This document shows, in pieces, positions 1-9,460 of a stretch of DNA of 64,000 bases. The notes under the pieces were generated by a model that worked only from the letters and a program-made list of their open reading frames with translations, ran no database searches and had not been told where the DNA came from. Location: the NCBI RefSeq assembly GCF_026719745.1, contig NZ_JAPPRQ010000011.1, positions 206,879 through 270,878 of the forward strand. The letters are read 5' to 3'. The DNA is from Clostridium sp. ZS2-4 (GTDB lineage: Bacteria > Bacillota > Clostridia > Clostridiales > Clostridiaceae). Positions within the stretch are counted from its first letter, which is position 1. Every line of letters begins with the position of its first letter. The position numbers and the translations under genes were made by a program.

Positions 1-839
1 CTTCTAAATCTTGTCTTTCCCATAATTTCTTTTACATCTTCAACAAATTCATCAGTTCTAAAGAAAACTACATCATCTTTAGTCATTACATATTTTACAG
101 GTATACTTTGGATTATCATTCTGGAAGCTGTAAATGAATCAAAAGGTGTAGCTATTATTGAACATCCATTTTCAGCAGCTTTTTCAACTATTGAAGGGTG
201 AATTTCATGATTACCTGCAACAATCATTAGAGCAGCTTTACCATCTATTATAATTTCCTGAGCATCGGTTCTATCACCGCAAATAGCAATATCGCCTTCT
301 TCTAAAACATTTTTTATACCTTCTGGATTCATTGCAGCAACAATGATTTTACCTTCAAATTTTGAAGTTTTATCATTAGAATATACAGCTTTACCTGATA
401 AAGTATCTAAAATATTTTCAAAAGTTGTTTCACTTTTACCAAGTATGTAGTTATCCCATATATCCATATATGCTGATGTTAAATTTGAAAGGCTTACAAC
501 TCCTGAAAACATATCATCTCCATTCACTACAGGAATAGTTTTCATATTGTTTTTCTTCATTATATTCCAAGCAGTTTTTAAAGATATTTCAGGAGATATT
601 GGAGCTACCTTATCCATATCTAAATCTTCAACTTTAGCTTTCAGGGTATCTATAAGTGTTGGCTTTTCAACTTCAAAATAATCTAAAGCAAATTGAGTTT
701 CTTTACTTACATTACCTAGTCTAATTGGAATAGCTTGTACATTCTGGGTTTTGTTCTTAAATTCCGCATAGGCAATAGCAGAACATATGGAATCTGTATC
801 AGGATTCTTATGTCCTGTTATATAGATTACGTCTTTCAT
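1..839 (-). CDS. ppaC: Manganese-dependent inorganic pyrophosphatase with CBS/DRTGG insert (C-terminus cut off)
   Basis: Hydrolyses pyrophosphate to phosphate in the cytoplasm (family II, DHH superfamily). Translating the minus strand from the ATG at 837-839 gives an N-terminus with [17 protein letters not shown], the DHH-family metal-binding signature, followed by a CBS domain (about residues 70-120), then DRTGG-like sequence ([11 protein letters not shown]) and a second CBS segment. This is the long clostridial, nucleotide-regulated form rather than the short Bacillus form. The ribosome-binding site is a clear AGGAGG just upstream. The frame is open to the window edge, so the C-terminal DHHA2 domain lies outside. 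Family is certain; regulation by adenine nucleotides is inferred from family knowledge. Confidence 0.9.
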   Translation of the reverse strand, partial: MKDVIYITGHKNPDTDSICSAIAYAEFKNKTQNVQAIPIRLGNVSKETQFALDYFEVEKPTLIDTLKAKVEDLDMDKVAPISPEISLKTAWNIMKKNNMKTIPVVNGDDMFSGVVSLSNLTSAYMDIWDNYILGKSETTFENILDTLSGKAVYSNDKTSKFEGKIIVAAMNPEGIKNVLEEGDIAICGDRTDAQEIIIDGKAALMIVAGNHEIHPSIVEKAAENGCSIIATPFDSFTASRMIIQSIPVKYVMTKDDVVFFRTDEFVEDVKEIMGKTRFR

Positions 840-990
840 AAAATGTGTACCTCCTAATAAGTAATAAAAATTTCTTTTAATATTTTACCACAAAAACATG
901 GAATTTTATTATTTTTATAAAAAAATATAATTTTTTCATAAGATAGCATACAGTGTTCATATATATTTATAAGAATATAAACAATATTCT

Positions 991-1177
991 AGTAACCAGT
1001 AGTCAATCCCCAGTCTCCAGATAAGGGTATTTTGCTAATGCAAAATTAAAATAAAGCAAAAGAAAATTGAAAATACATAAGTTATTATCTTAAAGTATCC
1101 TTTAATTTAAATTTATTTAACTTTTATTAATTCCCTTTTCTTTTTTGCTGGGGATTGGTAACTGGCGACTGGGGACT
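991..1177. repeat. Pair of inverted heptamer arrays bounding a 127-bp AT-rich spacer
   Basis: Positions 991-1020 read as AGTAACC, AGTAGTC, AATCCCC, AGTCTCC, AG. Positions 1148-1177 read on the minus strand as AGTCCCC, AGTCGCC, AGTTACC, AATCCCC, AG. Both arrays are in 7-nt register with consensus A-G/A-T-N-N-C-C and point towards each other. They occupy most of the complexity in the 358-bp gap between ppaC and the Ca2+ ATPase; the spacer is AT-rich with no gene. The same heptamer class recurs at 29042-29069 and, in an AT-rich version, at 25158-25253. Confidence 0.8.
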
Positions 1178-1197
1178 ATAAGAAGAGGGGGAAGAAC

Positions 1198-3741
1198 ATG
1201 ATTAGTGAAAAAAATTTGATGAGGGGTTTAACTCTGGATGAAGTGGATAAGAGATTAAAGCAGTATGGTTTGAATGTACTGGAGAAAAAAAAGAAAGTTT
1301 CTTCTATAAAGATATTTATTGAGCAGTTTAATGATTTCATTATTTGGGTATTGATTGGAGCTACTATAATTTCAGCTATTATGGGAGAAAAAGCTGATTC
1401 AATAACTATAATCATAATAGTTGTAATGAATGCAGTTCTAGGGTTCATACAGGAATATAAAACAGAGAAATCCTTGGAAGCATTAAAGCAGCTGGCGGCT
1501 CCAACGGCTAAAGTTATAAGAAATAATGAGGTAAAGGTTGTTAATGCTGAGTTCTTGGTTCCAGAGGATTTGGTTGTATTAGAAAGTGGTGATAGAATAC
1601 CAGCTGATTGTATTCTTGTTGAAGGTAATGATATGCTTATTGATGAATCCTTACTTACAGGAGAATCAGTAGGCGTGGAGAAGAGCTGTGATAGCAAGAA
1701 CAATGATGTATACATGGGAACTATAATTTTAAGAGGAAAGGGCATAGCTAGAGTAACTCATACAGGTATGAATACTGAAATGGGAAAAATAGCAAATATG
1801 CTTCAAAATATAGAAACAGAAAAATCACCTTTAAAGAAGAAGCTAGCAGATCTTGGTAAGGTTTTAATTATATTGTGTATTGCAATATGTTTAATAGTTA
1901 CTGTATTAGGCATAGCAAGAGGACAAGATAAATATCAAATGTTCCTTCTAGGTGTTAGTTTGGCGGTGGCAGCAATACCAGAAGGGATGGCTGCAATTGT
2001 TACTGTAGCCTTAGCACTTGGAGTTTCTAGAATGCTAAAGAGAAAAGCACTTGTAAGAAAATTGCCAGCGGTAGAAACTTTGGGATGTACTTCTATAATA
2101 TGTAGTGACAAAACTGGAACTTTAACTCAAAATAATATGACTGTAGAGAAGATATATTTTAGTAAAAAAGTTTATGATGTTAATAAGCAAAGTAGTTTAA
2201 ATTGTGAAATACTTAAAAAAGCCTTTGTGTATTGCAATGATTGTAGCTATGATTTTAGTGAGAAAAATTTTGAAAAGAGTTTATTAGGAGATCCTACAGA
2301 AACTGCGTTGATAAAAGTATTTTTTAAAGATAGTAAAAACATTAAAAATTTTTTAGCAAAAGCTAATAGGAATTATGAAATCCCCTTTGATTCTAATAGA
2401 AAAATGATGTCTGTTATTGTTACAGAAGGCAATAAAAAAGTATGTTACGTAAAAGGAGCTCCTGAAAGAATCATAGAAAAATGCAAATATATATTAGTTG
2501 AAGATAATATAATTCCTCTTACTGGAGAGCATAAGAGAAAAGTTATAAATCAGGTTGAAGAAATGTCTTTTAATGCTTTGAGATGCATTGCTGCAGCATA
2601 TAAAGAAAAAGATGTAATTAAAGGCAGTAGGATGGAAGAAAATTTAATATTTTTAGGAATAGCAGGAATGAAAGATCCACCAAGACTAGAAGCTAAAAAT
2701 GCAGTTTTAAAATGCAAAATGGCAGGTATAAGGCCTGTTATGATAACAGGAGATCATAAAAATACAGCTTATGCTGTGGCTAAAGAACTGCATATATGTA
2801 AGGATGTTTCGCAGGTGATTACAGGAGAGGAATTAGATGAATTATCAGAAAAAGATTTACAAAAAAAGATCAGGTCCGTTTCAGTGTTTGCAAGAGTTAG
2901 TCCTAAACACAAGCTTAGAATTGTTAAAGCTTTTAAGAAAAAAAATAACATCGTAGCTATGACAGGAGATGGGGTAAATGATGCTCCAGCTGTAAAAGAA
3001 GCTGATATAGGAATATCTATGGGAATATCAGGAACAGATGTTACCAAAGAAGCATCATCAATGATATTATTAGATGATAATTTTGCAACTATTGTTTCAG
3101 CAGTGGAGGAAGGAAGGATAATATATGACAATATTAGGAAATTCATCAGGTATTTATTGTCTTGTAATCTGGGAGAAGTATTAACCATGTTTTTATCATC
3201 TTTATTTTATTTGGAAACGCCGCTGCTTCCTATACAGATTTTATTTGTAAATTTGGCTACTGATGGACTGCCAGCCATAGCTTTAGGTGTTGACCCTCCA
3301 GATAAAGATATAATGACCCAAAAACCAAGAGAAAAAAATGAAAGTGTATTTGCAAGGGGACTTAAAGAAAAAATTTTACTAAGAGGAACATTGATTGGTA
3401 TATGTACTATATTTGCTTTTTTAGCAGGAAAGTACTATGGAATGAATCTACAAAGCTGTAGAACCTTGGCATTGGGAACCCTTATAATATCACAGCTTAT
3501 ACATGTATTTGAATGTAGATCTGAAAATCATTCCATATTTGAAATAAAGCTTTTTACTAATATTTATTTAGTAGGAGCAGTTGGAGTATCAATTTTAATG
3601 CTTATATCTATAATATATATTCCATTTTTACAGGAAATTTTTCATACAGTACCTTTAAACTTAGGGCAATGGGTTATAGTTATTTTCTTTTCCAGCTTTA
3701 TTTCTTTTGTTAATAGTTTATACTTGTTGCTTAGGAAATAG
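1198..3741 (+). CDS. Calcium-transporting P-type ATPase (P2A, SERCA-like)
   Basis: ATP-driven export of Ca2+ across the cytoplasmic membrane. It has 847 residues, usual for bacterial P2A pumps. Visible in order: actuator motif LLTGESV; M4 motif VAAIPEGM with the Ca2+-ligand Glu262; phosphorylation site CSDKTGTLT with Asp304; KGAPE in the nucleotide domain; MITGDH; hinge GDGVNDAPA; M5 SCNLGEV; M6 NLATDGLPAIALG, close to the SERCA Ca2+-binding sequence. About ten membrane helices fit the hydrophobic profile. The start is the ATG 7 nt after GAGGGGG. Single-gene unit ending at a strong hairpin shared with the convergent next gene. Ca2+ is favoured over Mn2+ by the M4/M6 motifs, but substrate is inference. 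Confidence 0.9.
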   Translation: MISEKNLMRGLTLDEVDKRLKQYGLNVLEKKKKVSSIKIFIEQFNDFIIWVLIGATIISAIMGEKADSITIIIIVVMNAVLGFIQEYKTEKSLEALKQLAAPTAKVIRNNEVKVVNAEFLVPEDLVVLESGDRIPADCILVEGNDMLIDESLLTGESVGVEKSCDSKNNDVYMGTIILRGKGIARVTHTGMNTEMGKIANMLQNIETEKSPLKKKLADLGKVLIILCIAICLIVTVLGIARGQDKYQMFLLGVSLAVAAIPEGMAAIVTVALALGVSRMLKRKALVRKLPAVETLGCTSIICSDKTGTLTQNNMTVEKIYFSKKVYDVNKQSSLNCEILKKAFVYCNDCSYDFSEKNFEKSLLGDPTETALIKVFFKDSKNIKNFLAKANRNYEIPFDSNRKMMSVIVTEGNKKVCYVKGAPERIIEKCKYILVEDNIIPLTGEHKRKVINQVEEMSFNALRCIAAAYKEKDVIKGSRMEENLIFLGIAGMKDPPRLEAKNAVLKCKMAGIRPVMITGDHKNTAYAVAKELHICKDVSQVITGEELDELSEKDLQKKIRSVSVFARVSPKHKLRIVKAFKKKNNIVAMTGDGVNDAPAVKEADIGISMGISGTDVTKEASSMILLDDNFATIVSAVEEGRIIYDNIRKFIRYLLSCNLGEVLTMFLSSLFYLETPLLPIQILFVNLATDGLPAIALGVDPPDKDIMTQKPREKNESVFARGLKEKILLRGTLIGICTIFAFLAGKYYGMNLQSCRTLALGTLIISQLIHVFECRSENHSIFEIKLFTNIYLVGAVGVSILMLISIIYIPFLQEIFHTVPLNLGQWVIVIFFSSFISFVNSLYLLLRK

Positions 3742-3771
3742 AAAAAACGTTGATTTTTATCAACGTTTTTT
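3742..3771. terminator. Bidirectional intrinsic terminator
   Basis: A 12-bp perfect stem (3742-3753 with 3760-3771) with A6/T6 flanks and a 6-nt loop lies between two convergent genes, so it can terminate both strands. Confidence 0.85.
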
Positions 3772-3783
3772 CTAAATTACAGT

Positions 3784-4197
3784 TTAACGATATTTAATCT
3801 TTTGAGCTTGTTGAAGTTTTTTCATAGCATCCCCTTCAACAGGCACTAATTGCTTCTTGGTAGTTAAATTCATAATATTAAGCACTTGAATATTTTCTCT
3901 ATCAGTATCACCTTTTTTACCTTTAAGACCTTGAATTAATACTGAGTTACCTTGATTAAGTACCATGAACTCAGGTTTCTTGAACCATCTGTTTTTCTTA
4001 TAAGAGCATTTTGTAATATTTTTACTTCTATCAGGTTTTACTAATATTGTTACAGTAAGCTTATGAAAAATCCAAAGGATTGATTTTTCTTCAACCTTTA
4101 CTGAAATTACTTTTCCTTGTGCTTGGGTAAGTCTATCACCATATTTTTTAAAGTAAGATTTTGTATATTGTTCGGATAATTTTTCTCTAAAACCCAT
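3784..4197 (-). CDS. Conserved hypothetical protein, small basic, soluble
   Basis: I do not recognise a named family. The 137-residue product is strongly basic, has no signal peptide or membrane helix, and contains a central beta-rich segment (KVISVKVEEKSILWIF and MVLNQGNSVLIQGLKGKKGDT) that resembles a small beta-barrel such as an OB-like fold; that is only an impression. The ATG at 4195-4197 follows an AAAGGAG-type ribosome-binding site. It is a single gene, convergent with the Ca2+ ATPase. The reading frame and codon use match the neighbours, so it is a real gene; function unknown. Confidence 0.7.
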   Translation of the reverse strand: MGFREKLSEQYTKSYFKKYGDRLTQAQGKVISVKVEEKSILWIFHKLTVTILVKPDRSKNITKCSYKKNRWFKKPEFMVLNQGNSVLIQGLKGKKGDTDRENIQVLNIMNLTTKKQLVPVEGDAMKKLQQAQKIKYR

Positions 4198-4497
4198 TTA
4201 AATAGCTCCTTTACATATAAATTCTATATATGATAACAATTAAAGTAAATTATAACTAAAATTTATTATATCATACTATGTTTTTTTTTAAAATAGCTAA
4301 TTATAGTTTTACCCATAACCATTGATATATGTAACCATTAAAAAATGTAAATTTGGTACAAGCAAGAACACTTAATGTTGAAATATTAGATATATAATCG
4401 TAAATATTTCATTATATTTTAATATTTATATTAAAATATGTTCCTAAAATAACAATTTTAGAATATTAATATAATAAGTGAAGAAAGGGGGAGAAAT
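4198..4497. other. Divergent intergenic region, promoter-bearing, no gene seen
   Basis: A 300-bp very AT-rich gap between divergently transcribed genes. It must carry promoters for both sides, but I find no convincing spaced -35/-10 pair. A small hairpin (CTAAAAT/ATTTTAG near 4444-4461) lies upstream of the Lon-like gene. Nothing else recognisable. Confidence 0.5.
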
Positions 4498-6786
4498 ATG
4501 AGTATAGAATTATTATCCCAAGATGCAGTATATAAATTTGATGTTGAAAATATAAATTTAGATGATAAGAATTGTAATTTACCAGAATATACAGGAGACG
4601 TATACGATAAAATAGAGTCTGCTTTAAATATAAATAAAGAAGGATATAATATTTTTTTGATAGATGATTTTTCAAAAAATAAATTGAATAATATAAAAGA
4701 CTTTATAAATAAAATATTTAAATACAGAGATAAACCTCAAGATATAGTTTATGTTATTAATGAAGACCCTGACAAACCTTTTCCACTATTTCTTTCAAAT
4801 GGAAAGGGTATAAGATTAAAAGAAACTGTTGAAGAGCTCCAGGAGATATATATAAAAGCTTCATATGAATTTTATACTAGTTCAGTATGTAAGGAAAAAG
4901 AAGAAATAATTGAAAATATTCAAAAAAAGAGAAATGAACTTATTACTGAATTGATGGATAGTGCTCACGATAAGGGATTTGAAATAAGATCTACCAATAA
5001 AGGTTTCACATTCATACCTTTAAAAGGTGAAGAAATAATGACAGAAAGAGAGTACGATGAATTAGATGCTGCCAAGAAAGAAGAAATATTGAATAAGGTT
5101 AGTGAATTAAAAAATAAATCACAGAAAATACTAGAAGGCTTGAAAGACATAGAATTAACTGAATTAGTTAAGATTAAAAAACTTATGGAAGAATATTTGA
5201 GTGAAGAAGCAAAAGAAATAAAGGGAATATTTATAGAAGAATTTGAAAATGATACAAAAGCTTTGCAACTATTGGAAGAAATGACTGGCGATATAGAAAA
5301 AGATATTTGTGAAAATTATTCTATGGTATATGAAGATGATGAAGATAGAATCAATGAGATAATAATAAAATATGATGTGAATGTTTTAGTAGATAACAGT
5401 AAATGTGAGACACCTGGAGTAATTTTTGAAGAAGATCCTAGTATTACAAATTTATTAGGAAGCATTGAGTATAAAAATCAAAATGGAACTTATGTAACGG
5501 ACGTTTCTTTAATAAAGGCAGGTTCTATTTTAAAAGCAAATGAAGGATGTTTAATTATACGAGCTAATAGCTTGCTTGCTAATGCAAATGCCTATTATAA
5601 TCTAAAAAAGACTATTTTGAGTGAAAAGGTGAGTTTTGATTCAAGTAGAGGATACATTGAATTATTGTCCTTGAGAGGATTAGAACCTGAACCTCTTAAG
5701 ATTAAAGAAAAAATTATTATGATTGGTGATTATGAAACATATGATATATTGTATAATTACGATGATGACTTTAGAAAAATATTTAAGATAAAAGCACAGT
5801 ATAGACCGATAGTTGAAGTTAATGACGATACTAAAGTTTCATTATTGGGAAGTATACAAAAAATTTGTAATGATAATAAATTAAATTCTTTAGATAAGGG
5901 TGCAATTAGAGAAGTTGCAAAATTTTTATCCAGAAAAGCAGAGCATAAAGAAAAAATACTTTTTAATGATGAGGAGTTAAGCAAAATTTTAATGCTTTCT
6001 AATAATAAGGTTATCTGTGAAAACAGAGATACAATTACTGCAAAAGACATAATTGATATAGCTTATATGGAGGACTTGATAGAGAAAGAGATTAGAGAAG
6101 TATATAAAGAAGATAAAATATTGTTAAAGGTAAAAGACAAGCAAATTGGTCAAATTAATGGTCTGTCAGTTTTAGATTCTGGATATTTTTGCTTTGGAAA
6201 ACCAATAAGAATAACATGTTCCTGTTACAAAGGTGAAGGAGAAATAATAGATGTTCAAAAACAAAGTGAATTAAGTGGTAATATTCACTGTAAAGCGGTT
6301 AATATTTTAAAAGGATTAATTAGTGAACTTTTTGGAAAATACAATAGACTTCCAGTTAATTTCCATTTGAGTTTTGAACAGATTTATGGGAAAATTGACG
6401 GAGATAGTGCCTCAGTAGCTGAGCTCGTTTGTATGATTTCTGCTTTAAGCAATATTTCTATTAAACAGAATATAGCAGTTACAGGTTCTCTAAACCAATT
6501 TGGAGAAGTACAACCAATTGGGGGGGTCAATGAAAAAATAGAGGGATTTTTCAAAATATGCAAAGAAATTGATAATGTTCATGGAAAAGGAGTACTTATC
6601 CCATATCAAAATAAGAATAATATAGTTTTGAACAGGGAAGTTGAAAAGGCTATAGAAGAAGGAAAATTCCATATATACGTTATGAAGAATATTGAAGATG
6701 CTATTGAGGTTTTAATGAGTGATTACAGAACAGTTATTTCTGCAGCAAAAAAAGAATTGAAAAAATATGGTAAAAAGACTGTATAG
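4498..6786 (+). CDS. Lon-like protease, LonB/AAA_32 type, with degenerate ATPase site
   Basis: Cytoplasmic S16 serine protease of the Lon-related group (AAA_32 domain plus Lon protease domain). The C-terminal protease domain is intact: catalytic Ser637 in DGDSASVAE and Lys680 in GGVNEKIEGF. The N-terminal part aligns with AAA_32 proteins, but where active relatives have a P-loop after GYNIF, this one reads GYNIFLIDDFSKNKLNN with no GxxGxGK; the usual Walker B position reads CLIIRANSLL and lacks the acidic pair. A coiled coil of charged residues occupies about 130-270. Length (762) is normal. It has a GGGGGAG ribosome-binding site and stands alone. Protease activity is likely; ATP hydrolysis is doubtful. 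Confidence 0.85.
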   Translation: MSIELLSQDAVYKFDVENINLDDKNCNLPEYTGDVYDKIESALNINKEGYNIFLIDDFSKNKLNNIKDFINKIFKYRDKPQDIVYVINEDPDKPFPLFLSNGKGIRLKETVEELQEIYIKASYEFYTSSVCKEKEEIIENIQKKRNELITELMDSAHDKGFEIRSTNKGFTFIPLKGEEIMTEREYDELDAAKKEEILNKVSELKNKSQKILEGLKDIELTELVKIKKLMEEYLSEEAKEIKGIFIEEFENDTKALQLLEEMTGDIEKDICENYSMVYEDDEDRINEIIIKYDVNVLVDNSKCETPGVIFEEDPSITNLLGSIEYKNQNGTYVTDVSLIKAGSILKANEGCLIIRANSLLANANAYYNLKKTILSEKVSFDSSRGYIELLSLRGLEPEPLKIKEKIIMIGDYETYDILYNYDDDFRKIFKIKAQYRPIVEVNDDTKVSLLGSIQKICNDNKLNSLDKGAIREVAKFLSRKAEHKEKILFNDEELSKILMLSNNKVICENRDTITAKDIIDIAYMEDLIEKEIREVYKEDKILLKVKDKQIGQINGLSVLDSGYFCFGKPIRITCSCYKGEGEIIDVQKQSELSGNIHCKAVNILKGLISELFGKYNRLPVNFHLSFEQIYGKIDGDSASVAELVCMISALSNISIKQNIAVTGSLNQFGEVQPIGGVNEKIEGFFKICKEIDNVHGKGVLIPYQNKNNIVLNREVEKAIEEGKFHIYVMKNIEDAIEVLMSDYRTVISAAKKELKKYGKKTV

Positions 6787-6791
6787 CAAAA

Positions 6792-6823
6792 AACCCTTGA
6801 TTATAACAGAGTAATCAAGGGTT
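6792..6823. terminator. Intrinsic terminator between convergent genes
   Basis: An 11-bp perfect stem, AACCCTTGATT (6792-6802) with AATCAAGGGTT (6813-6823), 10-nt loop. On the minus strand it is followed by a T6 run, so it fits best as the ychF terminator; the plus side lacks a full T tract. Confidence 0.75.
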
Positions 6824-6880
6824 ACATTTAGTTATTTAATTGAAATTTTTTATTAATAAACATAGAGTATTTAACTTAAA

Positions 6881-7978
6881 TTATACGTTAAATCTAAAAT
6901 GTACTACATCACCGTTCTGCATAATGTAATCTTTACCTTCAAGTCTGTAGAAGCCTTTTTCTCTAGCAGCTGATTCTGAACCGCATTCAACAAGTTTATC
7001 ATAAGATATTATTTCAGCTCTTATAAATCCTCTTTCAATATCTGAGTGGATTTTGCCTCCGGCCTGAGGTGCCTTTGTACCTATTTTAATGGTCCAAGCT
7101 CTTATTTCTTGTTGCCCGGCAGTTAAGAAACTCATAAGTCCAAGAAGATGGTAACTTGAACTAACTAATTTATTTAATCCAGGTTCAGTTAATCCATATT
7201 CAGAAAGCATTTCATCTCTTTCTTCATCTTCAAGAGTAGATAATTCTTCTTCTATTTTAGCACAAATAGTTACAACCTCAGAATTTTCTTCTTCTGCATA
7301 AGCCTTTACTTTTTTCACAAATTCATTTTCTGTATTACCTGCTAATAAATCATCTTCAGATATGTTAGCTACATATAATATAGGTTTTGAAGTTATTAAG
7401 AAGAAAGTTTTTATAACAGCAGCTTCTTCTTCAGTAGTTTCTAAAGTTCTAACTGGTTTGTTGTTTTCTAGATGAGCTTTTACTTTTTCAAGTAGTTCTA
7501 ATTCAATTTTAGATTCTTTATTTCCACTGCGAGCAGTTTTCTTAGTTCTCTCTATTCTTCTGTCTACAACTTCAAGATCTGCAAAAATCAGCTCAAGATT
7601 TATTGTTTCTATATCTCTAATAGGATCTACAGAACCTTCAACATGAACAACATTGTCATCACTGAAGCATCTAACTGTATGAACAATTGCTGCAACTTCT
7701 CTTATGTGTGATAAGAATTTATTACCAAGTCCTTCTCCCTTGCTGGCTCCTTTAACAAGTCCAGCTATATCGTAAAATTCAACAGCTGCATAAACCTTTT
7801 TTTTAGAGTTATACATTTGTAGAAGTACATCTAATCTTTCATCAGGGACAGATACAACTCCTATATTTGGTTCTATTGTACAAAAAGGATAATTTGCAGA
7901 TTCTGCTCCAGCCTTTGTTATTGCATTGAACAAGGTACTTTTTCCTACATTGGGTAAACCAACGATTCCTAATTTCAT
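6881..7978 (-). CDS. ychF: Redox-regulated ATPase/GTPase YchF (OLA1 family)
   Basis: Ribosome-associated P-loop NTPase of the Obg-HflX superfamily. P-loop GLPNVGKST at residues about 6-14, G3 DIAGLVKGAS, and the NxxE-type specificity motif seen as ANISEDD, which in this family favours ATP over GTP. A coiled-coil insert and C-terminal TGS domain end with VVHFRFNV, the usual YchF terminus. At 365 residues it is full length. Start is the ATG after AAAGGAA on the minus strand. It is monocistronic with its own consensus promoter at 8028-8056. Confident family call; cellular role (translation or stress) is from the family. Confidence 0.96.
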   Translation of the reverse strand: MKLGIVGLPNVGKSTLFNAITKAGAESANYPFCTIEPNIGVVSVPDERLDVLLQMYNSKKKVYAAVEFYDIAGLVKGASKGEGLGNKFLSHIREVAAIVHTVRCFSDDNVVHVEGSVDPIRDIETINLELIFADLEVVDRRIERTKKTARSGNKESKIELELLEKVKAHLENNKPVRTLETTEEEAAVIKTFFLITSKPILYVANISEDDLLAGNTENEFVKKVKAYAEEENSEVVTICAKIEEELSTLEDEERDEMLSEYGLTEPGLNKLVSSSYHLLGLMSFLTAGQQEIRAWTIKIGTKAPQAGGKIHSDIERGFIRAEIISYDKLVECGSESAAREKGFYRLEGKDYIMQNGDVVHFRFNV

Positions 7979-8027
7979 CTATGTACATTCCTTTCTATTC
8001 TATTCTATGAGTATAATTTCCTAATAA

Positions 8028-8056
8028 ATTATACTCTAGATTAGTTACTATTTCAA
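8028..8056 (-). promoter_or_regulatory. Sigma-A promoter of ychF
   Basis: On the minus strand TTGAAA (8056-8051), a 17-nt spacer, then a perfect TATAAT (8033-8028). The -10 sits inside an 11-bp inverted repeat (8009-8019 with 8026-8036), which could be an operator or a 5' leader hairpin. Confidence 0.75.
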
Positions 8057-8503
8057 GAAAGTTAGAATTACAGATATATATAAGCAAGTCGATTTTTGGA
8101 GTATTATAGTAGAATTACCCAATATTTTGTTTTGATGAGAAAAAATCAAAAAATCATATGTTCTGTAGCATTAGATGATTCCTGGCTTCTACAAAAAAAA
8201 ACATAAAATGAGTTTAATATATTTTAAAATTAAATTAAAAAAGATAATTTTTTAGGAGGACTTTTTGATTTCATATAGAATAATATATTAGAAAATATCG
8301 TTAAAGAATAGAAAAAAGGTAAGAAGCTGCAATACAAAGTTTTTTAGAATACGAATAAATATAAAAGGAAATATTAAGTATTGAAGTAATGATACGAATA
8401 GAAATAAGGGGCAAAGAAAAATAGAGAGTACAATACTTACAATATAGATTTTAATGAAATTAAGAAAAAAATCAGTCGATTTGGAATATATAAGGAGAAA
8501 ATT
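8057..8503 (+). other. Long AT-rich leader region before rsmH, no mraZ
   Basis: About 450 bp upstream of the division cluster. I find no mraZ and no other convincing gene. At 8254-8260 there is a good AGGAGG followed by a TTG that opens an 8-codon frame ending in TAG, a possible leader peptide but unproven. The string GTCGATTT occurs at both ends of the region (near 8088 and 8476). No clear sigma-A promoter was found. Confidence 0.4.
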
Positions 8504-9433
8504 ATGGAATTTAAACATATATCAGTATTATTAAATGAGGTTATTGAATCACTAAATATAAAAGAGGATGGAATATATGTAGATTGTACATTAGGTGGAG
8601 CTGGACACAGCAGTGAGATACTTAAACGTTTATCCAACAAAGGAAGATTAATAGGGATAGATCAGGATACTAATGCGCTTCAGGCTGCTAAAGAAAAACT
8701 TAAAGATTACGAAAATGTAACCTATGTACATGATAATTTTTATAACATTGACTCTATTTTAAAAGAACTAAAGATCGATAAAGTTGATGGAATCTTAATG
8801 GATTTGGGAGTTTCTTCATATCAACTTGATACAGCAGAAAGAGGATTCAGTTATATGAAGGATGCTCCTCTGGATATGAGAATGAATAGAGAAAAAGGTT
8901 TTTCAGCTTATAATGTAATTAATGAATATAGTGTAAGTGAACTTTTTAGAATAATGAGAGATTATGGAGAAGAAAAGTTTGCAAAAAGAATTGCTGATTT
9001 TATAGTGAGGGCTAGAGAAATAAAACCCATAGAGACCACTTTAGAGTTAGTAGATATAATTAGGGCTGCAATACCTGCTAGATTTCAAAAGGGTGGGCAT
9101 CCTGCTAAAAGGACATTTCAAGCCATAAGAATAGAAGTAAACAGTGAACTTACAATATTGGATAAGGCTGTTGGGGATAGTATAAACAATTTGAATAAAA
9201 ATGGAAGACTTTCAATTATAACCTTCCATTCTTTAGAAGATAGAATAATAAAGAATAAATTTAAGGATTTGGAGAATCCTTGTACATGTCCAAAAGAATT
9301 TCCAATTTGTATTTGTGGGAAAACTCCAATTGTTAAAGTAATTACGAAAAAACCTATAGAGCCTACAGATGAGGAAAAAGAAATTAATTCAAGAAGTAAG
9401 AGTGCGAAGCTTAGGGTAGCGGAAAAAATTTAG
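8504..9433 (+). CDS. rsmH: 16S rRNA m4C1402 N4-methyltransferase RsmH (MraW)
   Basis: Methylates the N4 of C1402 in the 16S rRNA P site using S-adenosylmethionine. SAM-binding motif [10 protein letters not shown] near residues 28-37, [41 protein letters not shown] and [11 protein letters not shown] are hallmark RsmH sequences. Length 309 is typical. It has a TAAGGAG ribosome-binding site 8 nt before ATG. First gene of the division and wall cluster; normally mraZ precedes it, but not here. The next gene starts 27 nt downstream, so they are very likely cotranscribed. Confidence 0.97.
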   Translation: MEFKHISVLLNEVIESLNIKEDGIYVDCTLGGAGHSSEILKRLSNKGRLIGIDQDTNALQAAKEKLKDYENVTYVHDNFYNIDSILKELKIDKVDGILMDLGVSSYQLDTAERGFSYMKDAPLDMRMNREKGFSAYNVINEYSVSELFRIMRDYGEEKFAKRIADFIVRAREIKPIETTLELVDIIRAAIPARFQKGGHPAKRTFQAIRIEVNSELTILDKAVGDSINNLNKNGRLSIITFHSLEDRIIKNKFKDLENPCTCPKEFPICICGKTPIVKVITKKPIEPTDEEKEINSRSKSAKLRVAEKI

Positions 9434-9460
9434 TTCTAAATTAGAAATGGGGGGAATAAA

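Noticed and set aside
2769..3188. 139-codon minus-strand frame inside the Ca2+ ATPase
   Set aside because: Shadow of a well-conserved gene; no ribosome-binding site or family signature.
8254..8285. Eight-codon frame after a good AGGAGG as a leader gene
   Set aside because: Too short to support; mentioned only in the region entry.
7979..8503. Riboswitch or T-box before rsmH
   Set aside because: No conserved core motif (T-box, GlnA, SAM or similar) was recognised.
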